This document shows, one piece after another, positions 1-5,888 of a stretch of 6,230 nucleotides of DNA; positions within the stretch are counted from its first letter, which is position 1, and each line of letters begins with the position of its first letter. The position numbers and the translations under genes are program-made. The DNA comes from Thermoplasmatota archaeon (lineage in GTDB: Archaea; Thermoplasmatota; E2; DHVEG-1), in NCBI GenBank assembly GCA_022866015.1, contig JALHTX010000388.1, forward strand, positions 1-6,230, in the 5' to 3' direction. Under the pieces are notes generated by a model, which worked only from the letters and a program-made list of their open reading frames with translations, was not told the DNA's origin and ran no database searches.

Positions 1-393
1 AAACAAGGTTCCACTGTTTATGGTAATTTTACAGTTAAGAATATTGGTGAGAGCGGCTCACTTCTCGATTGGGAGATTAGTGAACATCCTAGTTGGGGAA
101 CATGGATATTCACACCATCAGAGGGATCTGATCTAACACCAGAAGCAGGAGAAATAACAGTCCATGTGACTTTGGTAGCACCAAAAGCAAAAAGCGTATC
201 CCTTGTGTATAATCTTTATAAAACTGAAGAGTTCACAGGTAACGTAACGATAATAAACCAGGAAAACCCAAGTGATAAAGAAGTAATGCCCGTATCCATA
301 ACTGTATCTAAAAGCAAGACATTTACCTATCTTGATTTTTATAGATTACTAATCTTTCGTTTTCCTTTCTTTGAAAAAATACTAGACCAATAA
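1..393 (+). CDS. C-terminal part of a secreted Ig-like (beta-sandwich) protein
   Basis: The reading frame is open from the first base and ends at TAA 391-393, so only the last 130 residues are seen and the start lies outside the window. The visible part reads as one beta-sandwich repeat: a GSTVYGNFTVKNIGESGSLL segment, then LDWEI, a WGTWIFTPSEG turn, LTPEAGEITVHVTL, and a last strand pair ending MPVSITVSKSK. This strand pattern (G-x-F-x-V-x-N-x-G, then W-x-I, then P-x-G) is common in surface proteins of archaea and resembles BACON or similar Ig-like repeats. The family name is an inference. After the last strand there is a short hydrophobic and basic tail (FYRLLIFRFPFFEKILDQ) that is not part of the sandwich. 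It may be a C-terminal anchoring or sorting tail. An exported location is likely. The substrate or partner is unknown. Confidence 0.75.
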   Translation, partial: KQGSTVYGNFTVKNIGESGSLLDWEISEHPSWGTWIFTPSEGSDLTPEAGEITVHVTLVAPKAKSVSLVYNLYKTEEFTGNVTIINQENPSDKEVMPVSITVSKSKTFTYLDFYRLLIFRFPFFEKILDQ

Positions 394-404
394 CTATAAC
401 TAAA

Positions 405-427
405 ACTCTTTTTTCTAATTTTTTATT
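405..427 (+). terminator. T-rich archaeal terminator after the first gene
   Basis: Twelve bases after the stop codon there are two T-runs separated by CTAA (ACTCTTTTTT then CTAATTTTTTATT). No hairpin precedes them, as is usual for archaeal T-tract termination. Almost the same sequence follows the gene ending at 1374. Confidence 0.55.
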
Positions 428-480
428 CCTTATCTATACTTGTTTTTTCTATGAAACGATAACGAACAAGTTGCAGTATA

Positions 481-496
481 GTAAAGTTTATAAATA
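481..496 (+). promoter_or_regulatory. BRE/TATA promoter of the candidate small RNA
   Basis: GTAAAG followed by TTTATAAATA (487-496) is a close match to an archaeal BRE plus TATA box. It is the best TATA box in the window. Archaeal transcription starts about 22-27 bases after the box centre, which predicts a start near 515-518, just before the inverted repeat that begins at 520. No coding region follows closely; the next start codon is at 748. Confidence 0.5.
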
Positions 497-514
497 AAAC
501 ATATTTCCCGTCTG

Positions 515-610
515 TTAATTGGGGAGTTGATTGGTACTTCGGTATGATTTCATTCCTATCCAATTATTTTCATACCTCCCTTTCTTATCTTCCAATCAAT
601 TACCCCATAT
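515..610 (+). ncRNA. candidate structured small RNA
   Basis: This is a non-coding stretch with an outer stem formed by 520-534 and 592-607. GGGG 521-524 pairs with CCCC 603-606. After a bulged A602, A525/T601 and a G526-T600 wobble pair continue the stem, and TTGATTGG 527-534 pairs with CCAATCAA 592-599. Inside, GGTATGA 541-547 pairs with TCATACC 570-576. As an alternative, a small C(TTCG)G-capped hairpin forms at 535-544. The outer stem has about 15 pairs in a genome this AT-rich, and a good TATA box sits at the right distance upstream. T-rich sequence follows from 608 on. I do not recognise a known RNA class; box C/D, tRNA and RNase P features are not evident. It could instead be a palindromic repeat or MITE-like element. 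The ends are estimates. Confidence 0.4.
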
Positions 611-633
611 TTTACATATTTTAATAAATAGGT

Positions 634-654
634 TTTAACAATTTGTTGTTTTTA
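634..654 (+). promoter_or_regulatory. shared 21-base upstream box, copy 1
   Basis: The box has the core AACAATTTGTTG followed by TTTTTA. The dyad AACAA/TTGTT looks like a binding site for a dimeric regulator. It is 47 bases upstream of the ATTTAA box at 701 and differs by one base from each of the copies at 1429-1449 and 3370-3390 (the latter on the minus strand). All three precede genes for exported proteins. It lies upstream of the BRE/TATA, which is the usual place for an activator site or upstream operator in archaea. Confidence 0.6.
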
Positions 655-697
655 TTTGTCTAATTTTTTATTTTTTTATGATGTATATACTATTCAT

Positions 698-706
698 AAG
701 ATTTAA
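698..706 (+). promoter_or_regulatory. BRE/TATA-like promoter of the 748 gene
   Basis: AAGATTTAA fits a purine-rich BRE half followed by an AT box. It is 47 bases before the ATG, which leaves a leader of roughly 22 bases. The same TAAGATTTAA block is conserved before the next gene. GTATATAC at 683-690 is an alternative TATA box that would give a longer leader. Confidence 0.45.
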
Positions 707-734
707 ATTAATATTGATGATACAGAATAGTGAG

Positions 735-740
735 GGAGGT
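735..740 (+). promoter_or_regulatory. Shine-Dalgarno site fixing the start at 748
   Basis: GGAGGT lies seven bases before the ATG at 748. It overlaps the body of the longer GTG-initiated frame at 730, so the GTG cannot be the start that uses this site. The ATG at 748 is the real start. Confidence 0.8.
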
Positions 741-747
741 AAAAAAT

Positions 748-1374
748 ATGAATCAAAATTATATGAAAAAGGGAATAGTAATTTTTATAACACTTTTGTT
801 TTTTGGAGCATTATTCATTCCAAACATAACAGGAGAAATAATTAAAGATGAAGAAAATAAAAAGATTATAATTGATTCCAATATTTATCTATCAAAACAA
901 CATTTATTTGCAATTAATCAAGCGTTAAATAATATTGAAAATACCAAATATATAAAAATATTAACAAAAATTAAAGAAAAGATATTGGAAAAAGGTTTTG
1001 TAGATAGCAATGATATAAAGTTAATTGTTAAGGATTTAAATTTAGCAAAGGGTGGAATTCATGTAGGATATTTTAGCGGATATGGTGTTGTGCCTGCGTG
1101 GCATGGTAGTGCTATAACTTGCTTTCCAGGTTATTTTATATTTAACCATACTACAAATTATTTGGGACCTTTACTATATGTATCTTGGAAATTAGGGATT
1201 AATCTAAATGATATTCCACTAGCGTGGTATCAAGTTAATTTTTATGAAAAAGTAATAGGTCCACATTCAGGAGTTGCGATTCTTGGATTTTCATTAATAC
1301 ATTTCTTTCATAATATATATGATTACAATCAATATACTATTAAGGGAGTTTTTGCATTAATTCTTATAGATTAA
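748..1374 (+). CDS. small secreted protein of unknown function (208 aa)
   Basis: I do not recognise this family. The start is ATG 748, chosen for the GGAGGT site. The N-terminus is a clear signal peptide: basic MNQNYMKK, then a hydrophobic core at about residues 9-24, and a likely cleavage region near PNITGE (25-30). Residues 45-100 are predicted helical and Lys-rich (IKILTKIKEKILEKG), with the pattern of a small helical domain. The second half, from about residue 103, is Gly- and aromatic-rich (IHVGYFSGYGVVPAWHG, then GPHSGVAILGFSLIHFF) and alternates hydrophobic stretches with turns. It could be beta-structure or one or two membrane-associated segments. There is one Cys (125) and there are no recognisable catalytic motifs. 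The gene is monocistronic, with its own promoter and terminator. It shares its upstream box and overall build (signal peptide, Lys/Glu-rich helix, hydrophobic C-terminal half) with the next gene. Confidence 0.8.
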   Translation: MNQNYMKKGIVIFITLLFFGALFIPNITGEIIKDEENKKIIIDSNIYLSKQHLFAINQALNNIENTKYIKILTKIKEKILEKGFVDSNDIKLIVKDLNLAKGGIHVGYFSGYGVVPAWHGSAITCFPGYFIFNHTTNYLGPLLYVSWKLGINLNDIPLAWYQVNFYEKVIGPHSGVAILGFSLIHFFHNIYDYNQYTIKGVFALILID

Positions 1375-1392
1375 ATAATAAAACCAAACTCT

Positions 1393-1415
1393 AACTCTTT
1401 TTTTCTATTTTTTAT
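1393..1415 (+). terminator. T-rich terminator after the 748-1374 gene
   Basis: AACTCTTTTTTT then CTATTTTTTAT begins 18 bases after the stop codon. It has nearly the same 22-base core as the terminator at 405-427, with only the T and A runs differing by one base each. Confidence 0.55.
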
Positions 1416-1428
1416 GAAATGAAATCAG

Positions 1429-1449
1429 TTTAACATTTTGTTGTTTTTA
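1429..1449 (+). promoter_or_regulatory. shared 21-base upstream box, copy 2
   Basis: The core is AACATTTTGTTG followed by TTTTTA. It differs from copy 1 at one base. It lies 42 bases upstream of the ATTTAA box at 1491, much the same layout as the other two copies. Confidence 0.6.
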
Positions 1450-1487
1450 ACCTGTATTTTTTTAATTTTGTTGCATATATTTCTCGT

Positions 1488-1496
1488 AAGATTTAA
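1488..1496 (+). promoter_or_regulatory. BRE/TATA-like promoter of the 1540 gene
   Basis: AAGATTTAA is 49 bases before the ATG at 1540 and sits in a block conserved with the promoter at 698-706. GCATATAT at 1473-1480 is the alternative TATA box, at the place equivalent to GTATATAC in the upstream gene. Confidence 0.45.
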
Positions 1497-1539
1497 GTTT
1501 GGTTGATAGATATGTTTTTACAATTGGGGGAAAGAAATT

Positions 1540-2013
1540 ATGAAAAATAGATATGTGCTTATAGTCGTATCTGTAGTTTTTTTGTTAGTCTTTACAAGTA
1601 TCTCTTCAGCGTATAAATCTGAAATACAAAAAAACTATATTGTAATAGATAATGATGCAGAAGATATAGACTTAGAGCTGATAAAAACTAAGATTCAGGA
1701 AAAAATAGATGAGATAACTGATACAAAAATTCCATTTATTGATTTAATCAAAGCAAGTTACCTTTATAATTCTCAAGATGACCCTGATGGACCATACGCT
1801 GGCGGACTTGATGACCCTACTGATTTTCGTGCACTGTTTTGGGGCCTACTAGGAATTGTTTTTGTATATTTTCCATTGTCTCTTTTGTTAAACTATACTA
1901 ACTCGTTACAGTTAATAGGAGGTATATTAGGTACTATTACTGCGTCTTATAACATGATTATGAACTTTGGTGAAGCGTTTGATATAATTGAATATACAGA
2001 AGATGGGTGTTAA
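1540..2013 (+). CDS. small secreted or membrane-anchored protein of unknown function (157 aa)
   Basis: I do not recognise this family. The ATG at 1540 follows a G-run (GGGGG 1526-1530) that can serve as the ribosome binding site. Residues 1-24 form a signal peptide (basic MKNR, hydrophobic core, SSA cleavage-like site before YKS). Residues 40-72 are acidic and helical (EDIDLELIKTKIQEKIDEI). An acidic Gly/Pro/Asp linker (DDPDGPYAGGLDDPTDF, about 80-96) has the look of a flexible or metal-binding loop. Two hydrophobic segments follow (about 98-118 and 123-142). They could be a membrane hairpin, after which the tail ends in EYTEDGC. The C-terminal Cys (157) is unusual. The build parallels the preceding gene, but the sequence similarity is too weak to call them paralogues by eye. 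It converges with the minus-strand gene ending at 2127. Confidence 0.78.
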   Translation: MKNRYVLIVVSVVFLLVFTSISSAYKSEIQKNYIVIDNDAEDIDLELIKTKIQEKIDEITDTKIPFIDLIKASYLYNSQDDPDGPYAGGLDDPTDFRALFWGLLGIVFVYFPLSLLLNYTNSLQLIGGILGTITASYNMIMNFGEAFDIIEYTEDGC

Positions 2014-2037
2014 AATTAAAACTTACCAAAAATTGAT

Positions 2038-2058
2038 AAACTTTTTCCTTTTTTTATT
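2038..2058 (+). terminator. T-rich terminator after the 1540-2013 gene
   Basis: AAACTTTTTCC then TTTTTTTATT begins about 25 bases after the stop. It is related in pattern to the two terminators upstream. Confidence 0.5.
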
Positions 2059-2097
2059 AAATCTAAAATAATATCTTAAACTGAGTTGTTTAAAAGA

Positions 2098-2120
2098 ATT
2101 TTTAAAAAAAAATAGAATAA
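2098..2120 (-). terminator. T-rich terminator of the minus-strand gene 2127-3271
   Basis: Read on the minus strand, the stop codon is followed within about 15 bases by TTCTA and nine T (A-run at 2104-2112 on the plus strand). Together with 2038-2058 it separates two convergent genes. Confidence 0.5.
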
Positions 2121-2126
2121 GAGGAT

Positions 2127-3271
2127 TTAAAAAACGAATATATAAGATCCCAGAGCTAATCCTTTTAATTCTTTTGTTACCATATCTGCATTATTTGCTT
2201 CTGCAGATATTATAATATCAACTAGTCCAAATCCAAATATATTTTTATCAGTATGAAAAGTATATAACTCATCTGATTGAATAACAGGAGTTGTTCCACT
2301 ATCTTCAACATTTATTCTATTAAATAATCCACCCTGTATTAAGATAGTAATATTTACATTGTTAGCATCAAAATCACCAATGTTATGAATATCTGCATAT
2401 ACACTATTATAAGCTCCATTGACATCCTCTATCAATAATTCTGTTTTTGTAACATTAACACCAATAGAAACCTCATTTGAATATGATTCACCATCATAGC
2501 TTCTTGCATGTATAACATGATATCCATTAACTACGTTTGTTGTATCCCAGTTATAATTCCAATTTGTGGTTCCAGTTGCGCTCATCCAGCTTCCATCATC
2601 TATTTTAACTTCAACTTTTTGAACTACACCATCATTATCTACTGCGGTTCCTTGAATAGATACCAAACCATAAACACTACTACCATCAACAGGTACTGTG
2701 ATTGTAACACTAGGTATTGAATATCCAAATGTCTTAAAACAGAAATCAGCAAAAGAGACATCATACCATAAATAATCACAGTTTAACCACTGAGAACCTC
2801 TAGTATATAAATCATCACCAGGATTGACTTTTCCATAACCCCACCAGAAAAATGGTTCACCGATATCACCTGAAGTTGTTGTCCATACAATATAATAAGT
2901 TGATTCTGGGACTACACTAATATTTGGTAAGTCCACTTCAAACCAATCTGGATAAGACAAATCAATATCTGAATTATCAACAATAACATATACAAGATCT
3001 GGACCATCAAGATCACTTCTTATAGAGACTTTTAACTTATTGGGTGATGACTCATTTCTACAACCAAATAAACTAATTTTAGTTAAAACATTTACTGTTG
3101 GTTTGAAAGATTGTGCTAGTTGACAAGGATCTTCAACACCATAACAAACACCGCTAAATATGTCTGCTGCTGATCAAGATGATCCCCCACATTCATAATA
3201 CTCGATACATTTGGCATGCAACATATACATATAATACTACATATAATTACATAAAATTTTTTTATTTTCAT
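2127..3271 (-). CDS. secreted multi-domain beta-rich protein, frameshifted near the N-terminus
   Basis: The ATG at 3269-3271 follows a G-run (GGGGGGT 3277-3283) and starts a signal-like segment (MKIKKFYVIICSIICICC). The frame reads on to DHLDQQQT and then meets TAG at 3116-3118. The continuing protein lies one frame over, open from 3173 to TAA at 2127-2129. The frame change is needed between 3118 and 3173. The span is 1145 bases, one short of a multiple of three, so a single lost base explains it. After the shift come three domains. (1) A jelly-roll-like domain: LAQSFKPTVNVLTKISL, KVSIRSDLDGPDL, FEVDLPNISVVPESTYYIVW. (2) An Ig-like domain of the Big_7 type: VTITVPVDGSSVYG, GTAVDNDGVVQKVEVKIDDG, YHVIHARSYDG. 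(3) A CARDB-like domain: VYADIHNIGDFDANNVNI, INVEDSGTTPVI, IFGFGLVDIIISAEA. It is an extracellular adhesion- or binding-type protein; no catalytic residues are seen. It may be a true pseudogene, but a sequencing error is equally possible. Confidence 0.75.
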
Positions 3272-3316
3272 ATTTTACCCCCCACAAATCAAAAAATAGT
3301 AATTTGTCAATCATTA

Positions 3317-3325
3317 TTAAATTTT
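3317..3325 (-). promoter_or_regulatory. BRE/TATA-like promoter of the 3271 gene
   Basis: On the minus strand AAAATTTAA, followed by TAATGATTGA, lines up with AAGATTTAA plus the downstream TTGAT of the two plus-strand genes. It is 51 bases before the ATG. TTTTAAATA about 20 bases further upstream is an alternative TATA box. Confidence 0.4.
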
Positions 3326-3369
3326 ATTATTAAAAATATTTAAAACAAAAAAATTAAAAAAATAAAAGA

Positions 3370-3390
3370 TAAAAACAACAATTTGTTAAA
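3370..3390 (-). promoter_or_regulatory. shared 21-base upstream box, copy 3
   Basis: On the minus strand the core is AACAAATTGTTG followed by TTTTTA, with a perfect AACAA/TTGTT dyad. It differs by one base from copy 1. It is 48 bases before the ATTTAA box of the secreted multi-domain protein gene. A match on the opposite strand, in front of a gene facing the other way, argues against it being a chance part of one tandem duplication. Confidence 0.6.
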
Positions 3391-3473
3391 ATAATTTAAT
3401 TTTAAAAAGAATGGGGTTATTGAATACATGTTAAAATAAATTCATTTTGATAAGGATAATTTATCTAATTATT

Positions 3474-3513
3474 TTTACTAGTAAATTAGTGTTCCCTTCC
3501 CGACAGGGGCATA
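3474..3513. repeat. 40-base dispersed repeat, copy A
   Basis: This matches 4065-4104 at 34 of 40 positions without gaps. It opens with the perfect palindrome TTTACTAGTAAA, then GTGTT, and then CCTTCC-GAC-GG-GCATA, which can fold as a weak hairpin on the plus strand. It lies 67 bases beyond the stop of the minus-strand gene 3581-3946. The flanks of the two copies do not align, so the unit is sharply bounded. I do not recognise it. Confidence 0.6.
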
Positions 3514-3580
3514 CTGTTCATCATGTAAAAATATTTTCTATCGAAAATTCTTCCAATCATTTATCTTCAATTTAATAGTT

Positions 3581-3946
3581 TCAAATTCTCCGAGAATAAA
3601 AATAGACAACACTTGCATTAAGGAAAAGCATCGTACCGATAATACCTATGGGCAACAAACGAAAATCACCTGATATTTCTTTTCCGTAAAGCAACATATA
3701 TACATAAAATACAAGTGCAGAATAGATAGGTACCACTGATACAAAAAACCGGGTTTTTAATATCCTCATATCACGCTTTTTCTTTCGATAGACTATGTAA
3801 TATATTATTGATAAGACAATCATCCCAACCCAAAGAATTAATATGCTTATTAACGGATAGTTAAATGATATAAGAGTTATGTACCAAGTTAAAAGTAAGC
3901 AAAGCGTTACGATTACTGATACTATGTCTTCTTTTTGGATATCCAT
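3581..3946 (-). CDS. small four-helix integral membrane protein (121 aa), unknown function
   Basis: I do not recognise the family. After a short acidic start (MDIQKEDI) there are four hydrophobic segments at about residues 8-27, 31-52, 66-87 and 97-117. They are joined by a basic loop (YRKKKRDMRILKTR, 53-66) between the second and third, and the protein ends in YSRRI. By the positive-inside rule the basic loop and the C-terminus face the cytoplasm. No catalytic or metal-binding residues stand out. The ATG at 3946 has no clear Shine-Dalgarno site, but no better in-frame start exists upstream. The gene stands alone between two copies of a 40-base repeat. Confidence 0.7.
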   Translation of the reverse strand: MDIQKEDIVSVIVTLCLLLTWYITLISFNYPLISILILWVGMIVLSIIYYIVYRKKKRDMRILKTRFFVSVVPIYSALVFYVYMLLYGKEISGDFRLLPIGIIGTMLFLNASVVYFYSRRI

Positions 3947-3990
3947 ACTATCAACAATGCAGTTATTTCTTTTTTAGAATGCAGCTTTGA

Positions 3991-4000
3991 ATTATTATAC
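3991..4000 (-). promoter_or_regulatory. possible TATA box of the 3946 gene
   Basis: GTATAATAAT on the minus strand is preceded by a purine stretch (AAGGAAATA). It begins about 50 bases before the ATG, the same spacing as the other promoters in the window. Confidence 0.3.
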
Positions 4001-4064
4001 TATTTCCTTAGTGAGTTAACGTTGATTTCGATTCAGAAATAGACTGTGAATTTACTTTACCGTG

Positions 4065-4104
4065 TTTACTGGTAAATTCGTGTTACCTTCCTGACGGGAG
4101 CATA
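4065..4104. repeat. 40-base dispersed repeat, copy B
   Basis: This is the partner of 3474-3513. On the plus strand CTTCC-TGAC-GGGAG forms a five-pair hairpin with a four-base loop, and TTTAC-TG-GTAAA keeps the inverted arms of the palindrome. One of the six differences from copy A (A to G within GGGAG) keeps pairing through a G-T wobble. It lies 32 bases beyond the stop of the YgiQ gene. Confidence 0.6.
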
Positions 4105-4136
4105 TATTATTTTATATAAAACAAAATCTCTATTAC

Positions 4137-5735
4137 CTAATTATCTCTATTTTTATTTTTAAGATCTAGAAATATTCGTTTTATTTTTTTCTTAGTATTA
4201 TACTCATAAATGACTGGAATTTTTTCTAGCGTAAATGGGTTTAATCCAGTCCAGTACATACAAGAAGATGCGATCATTGGTGTCGGAGTAAATAGTTGAA
4301 ACTGCTCAATGTTTTTAAGATTCTTCTTTTTAATTATTTCATGTAATTTAGATACTTCATTAAGATCATCACCGGGATGGCCGATCATAAAATAATATTT
4401 CAAATATTGTTTCTTTTTTTTGTTAAGATCATTAAATAATGACAAGAATTCATTAAACCGTGAATTATCTTTGTTCATTAGTTTCAAAACATTATCTGAA
4501 AAATGCTCTGGAGCGATTTTTAGACATCCTGAGATATGATGATCAGAGATTTCTTTAATATATTCTTTACTATTCATCGCTAGATCGTATCTTATACCAC
4601 TTCTAACAAATACTTTTTTCACTCCTTTAATCTCTCGTGCTTTTTTAAGTAAAGTAATAAGTTTTTTATGGCTTTTATCAAGTTTGGTGCATTGGAGACA
4701 TGTATTCTGATATCGATTATTTTTATTATCAGAAAAACATTTTTTGCAGTCCATCCCATACATATTAGCAGAAGGCCCACCTAAATCATCAATGTATCCT
4801 TTAAAATCTGGATGTTTTGTCAATTGTTTTATTTCTTTTAAGATGTTTTCTTCTGATCGTGAGATAATTCTTTCTCCTTGATGAAGTGAAAGTGCACAGA
4901 AATTACATTCCCCGATACATCCTCGATGTGTTATAATAGAAAATTTTGCCATTTTAAGTAATGAATTGGGGTGTAATTTTCTTGTGTAAGGTAATGAATA
5001 AATCCAGTCTAGATCCTCTGTAGTATAGCAAGGATATCTATATTGTAGAAGGTAGTTGTTATCATATTCTTGTGCAAGGTTTTTATCATTAGAAAAGGCT
5101 TGCTGCATTTTGCAGAATTTCACAGGGTCTTTGCATATTTCTTTGAAAGGGGGGATAACTTCAAAAGAATCATCTTTATTTTTACTGATTATACACGTTC
5201 CTGGAATTCCTTTTAATGTTTGCTCTTTTTTTAATCGATTTGCAATTTCAAGTATTTGTTTTTCCCCGTTTCCATATACTAGAATTGTTGCTCTTGAATC
5301 AAATAATATACTTCTCCTTATATCATTATCCCAGTAATCATAGTGCGCGAATCTTCGTAGAGATGCTTCGATACCACCGATGACAATTGGAGTTCCTGAT
5401 TTGAAATATTCTTTTAACTTATTACAATAAACAATAACTGCTCTATCAGGAATTTTTGTTAAAGAACTATATTTATCCTCAAATCTCCTTTTTTTAAGAG
5501 GAGTATAGTTATGAACCATGCTATCGTATGAACCAGAAGTTACACAGAAACAAAGCTTTGGAATCCCTAGCTTTGTATATTCTTGCTTTGTTTCAGGTTT
5601 TTCAATAATTCCAACCAAAAAACCTTTTGCATCCAGTACTCTTGCTATAACTCCAGCAGGCGAAAGGGGGTGATCATCATAGTATTCTCCAGTTATTAGA
5701 ATAATATCAAAATCATTTCCTTTCTTTGAAATCAT
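4137..5735 (-). CDS. ygiQ: YgiQ-family radical SAM protein
   Basis: This is a [4Fe-4S] radical SAM enzyme of the YgiQ family, whose substrate is not established. Numbering from ATG 5735 gives 532 aa. The N-terminal part has the family signature FDIILITGEYYDDHPL, the VTSGSYDSMVHNYTPLKKRR block, and the highly conserved GGIEASLRRFAHYDYWDN at about 120-137. The radical SAM cluster motif C-x3-C-x2-C is at Cys 273, 277 and 280 (GCIGECNFC). Further on are DDLGGPSANMYGMDCKKC and a second cysteine set (C330, C333, C346, C349) typical of the family. KVFVRSGIRYDLA, KIAPEH and YYFMIGHPG follow. Bacterial YgiQ proteins are longer; this is the compact archaeal form without the usual N-terminal lead-in. 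An in-frame TTG at 5762 would add nine residues. I prefer ATG 5735 because a TATA box at 5781-5788 predicts a transcription start near 5759. A soluble cytoplasmic location is likely. Confidence 0.93.
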   Translation of the reverse strand: MISKKGNDFDIILITGEYYDDHPLSPAGVIARVLDAKGFLVGIIEKPETKQEYTKLGIPKLCFCVTSGSYDSMVHNYTPLKKRRFEDKYSSLTKIPDRAVIVYCNKLKEYFKSGTPIVIGGIEASLRRFAHYDYWDNDIRRSILFDSRATILVYGNGEKQILEIANRLKKEQTLKGIPGTCIISKNKDDSFEVIPPFKEICKDPVKFCKMQQAFSNDKNLAQEYDNNYLLQYRYPCYTTEDLDWIYSLPYTRKLHPNSLLKMAKFSIITHRGCIGECNFCALSLHQGERIISRSEENILKEIKQLTKHPDFKGYIDDLGGPSANMYGMDCKKCFSDNKNNRYQNTCLQCTKLDKSHKKLITLLKKAREIKGVKKVFVRSGIRYDLAMNSKEYIKEISDHHISGCLKIAPEHFSDNVLKLMNKDNSRFNEFLSLFNDLNKKKKQYLKYYFMIGHPGDDLNEVSKLHEIIKKKNLKNIEQFQLFTPTPMIASSCMYWTGLNPFTLEKIPVIYEYNTKKKIKRIFLDLKNKNRDN

Positions 5736-5780
5736 GTTAAACTCAAATCCATATGTTCTCAACTATTTAAACATTATAAG

Positions 5781-5788
5781 ATATAAAA
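5781..5788 (-). promoter_or_regulatory. TATA box of the YgiQ gene
   Basis: TTTTATAT on the minus strand starts 53 bases before ATG 5735, predicting a start of transcription around 5759 and a leader of about 24 bases. It lies in the 126-base gap after the upstream gene, so the YgiQ gene probably has its own promoter. Confidence 0.4.
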
Positions 5789-5888
5789 TCATTTCATATG
5801 TTAATCAATAAAATTTTTATTAATTACTCTTGGATTATAGGTTAATGTCCAAATATATTATGAATAAAAGATTTATTTTAAAAATTTT

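Noticed and set aside
470..480. Fourth degenerate copy of the 21-base box (AACAAGTTGCAG) upstream of the small RNA promoter
   Set aside because: It shares only the AACAA-GTTG half and lies too close to the TATA box compared with the other three.
730..747. GTG start upstream of the 748 gene (six extra residues)
   Set aside because: The GGAGGT ribosome site lies inside this extension and is spaced correctly for ATG 748, not for GTG 730.
2508..2720. Plus-strand 70-residue open frame
   Set aside because: It is antisense to the Ig-like domain of the minus-strand gene, has no ribosome site, and has low-complexity composition.
2127..2960. TTG at 2960 as the start of the secreted multi-domain protein
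   Set aside because: The frame continues upstream with clearly conserved sequence (LAQSFKPTVNVLTKISL to DLVYVIVDNSDIDLS) as far as 3173, and the promoter and signal peptide are at 3271.
3474..4104. CRISPR array made of the two 40-base repeats
   Set aside because: There are only two copies, 551 bases apart, with a gene between them; a CRISPR array would have short regular spacers.
5056..5337. Plus-strand 93-residue open frame
   Set aside because: It lies wholly within the YgiQ gene on the opposite strand, which has strong family conservation there.
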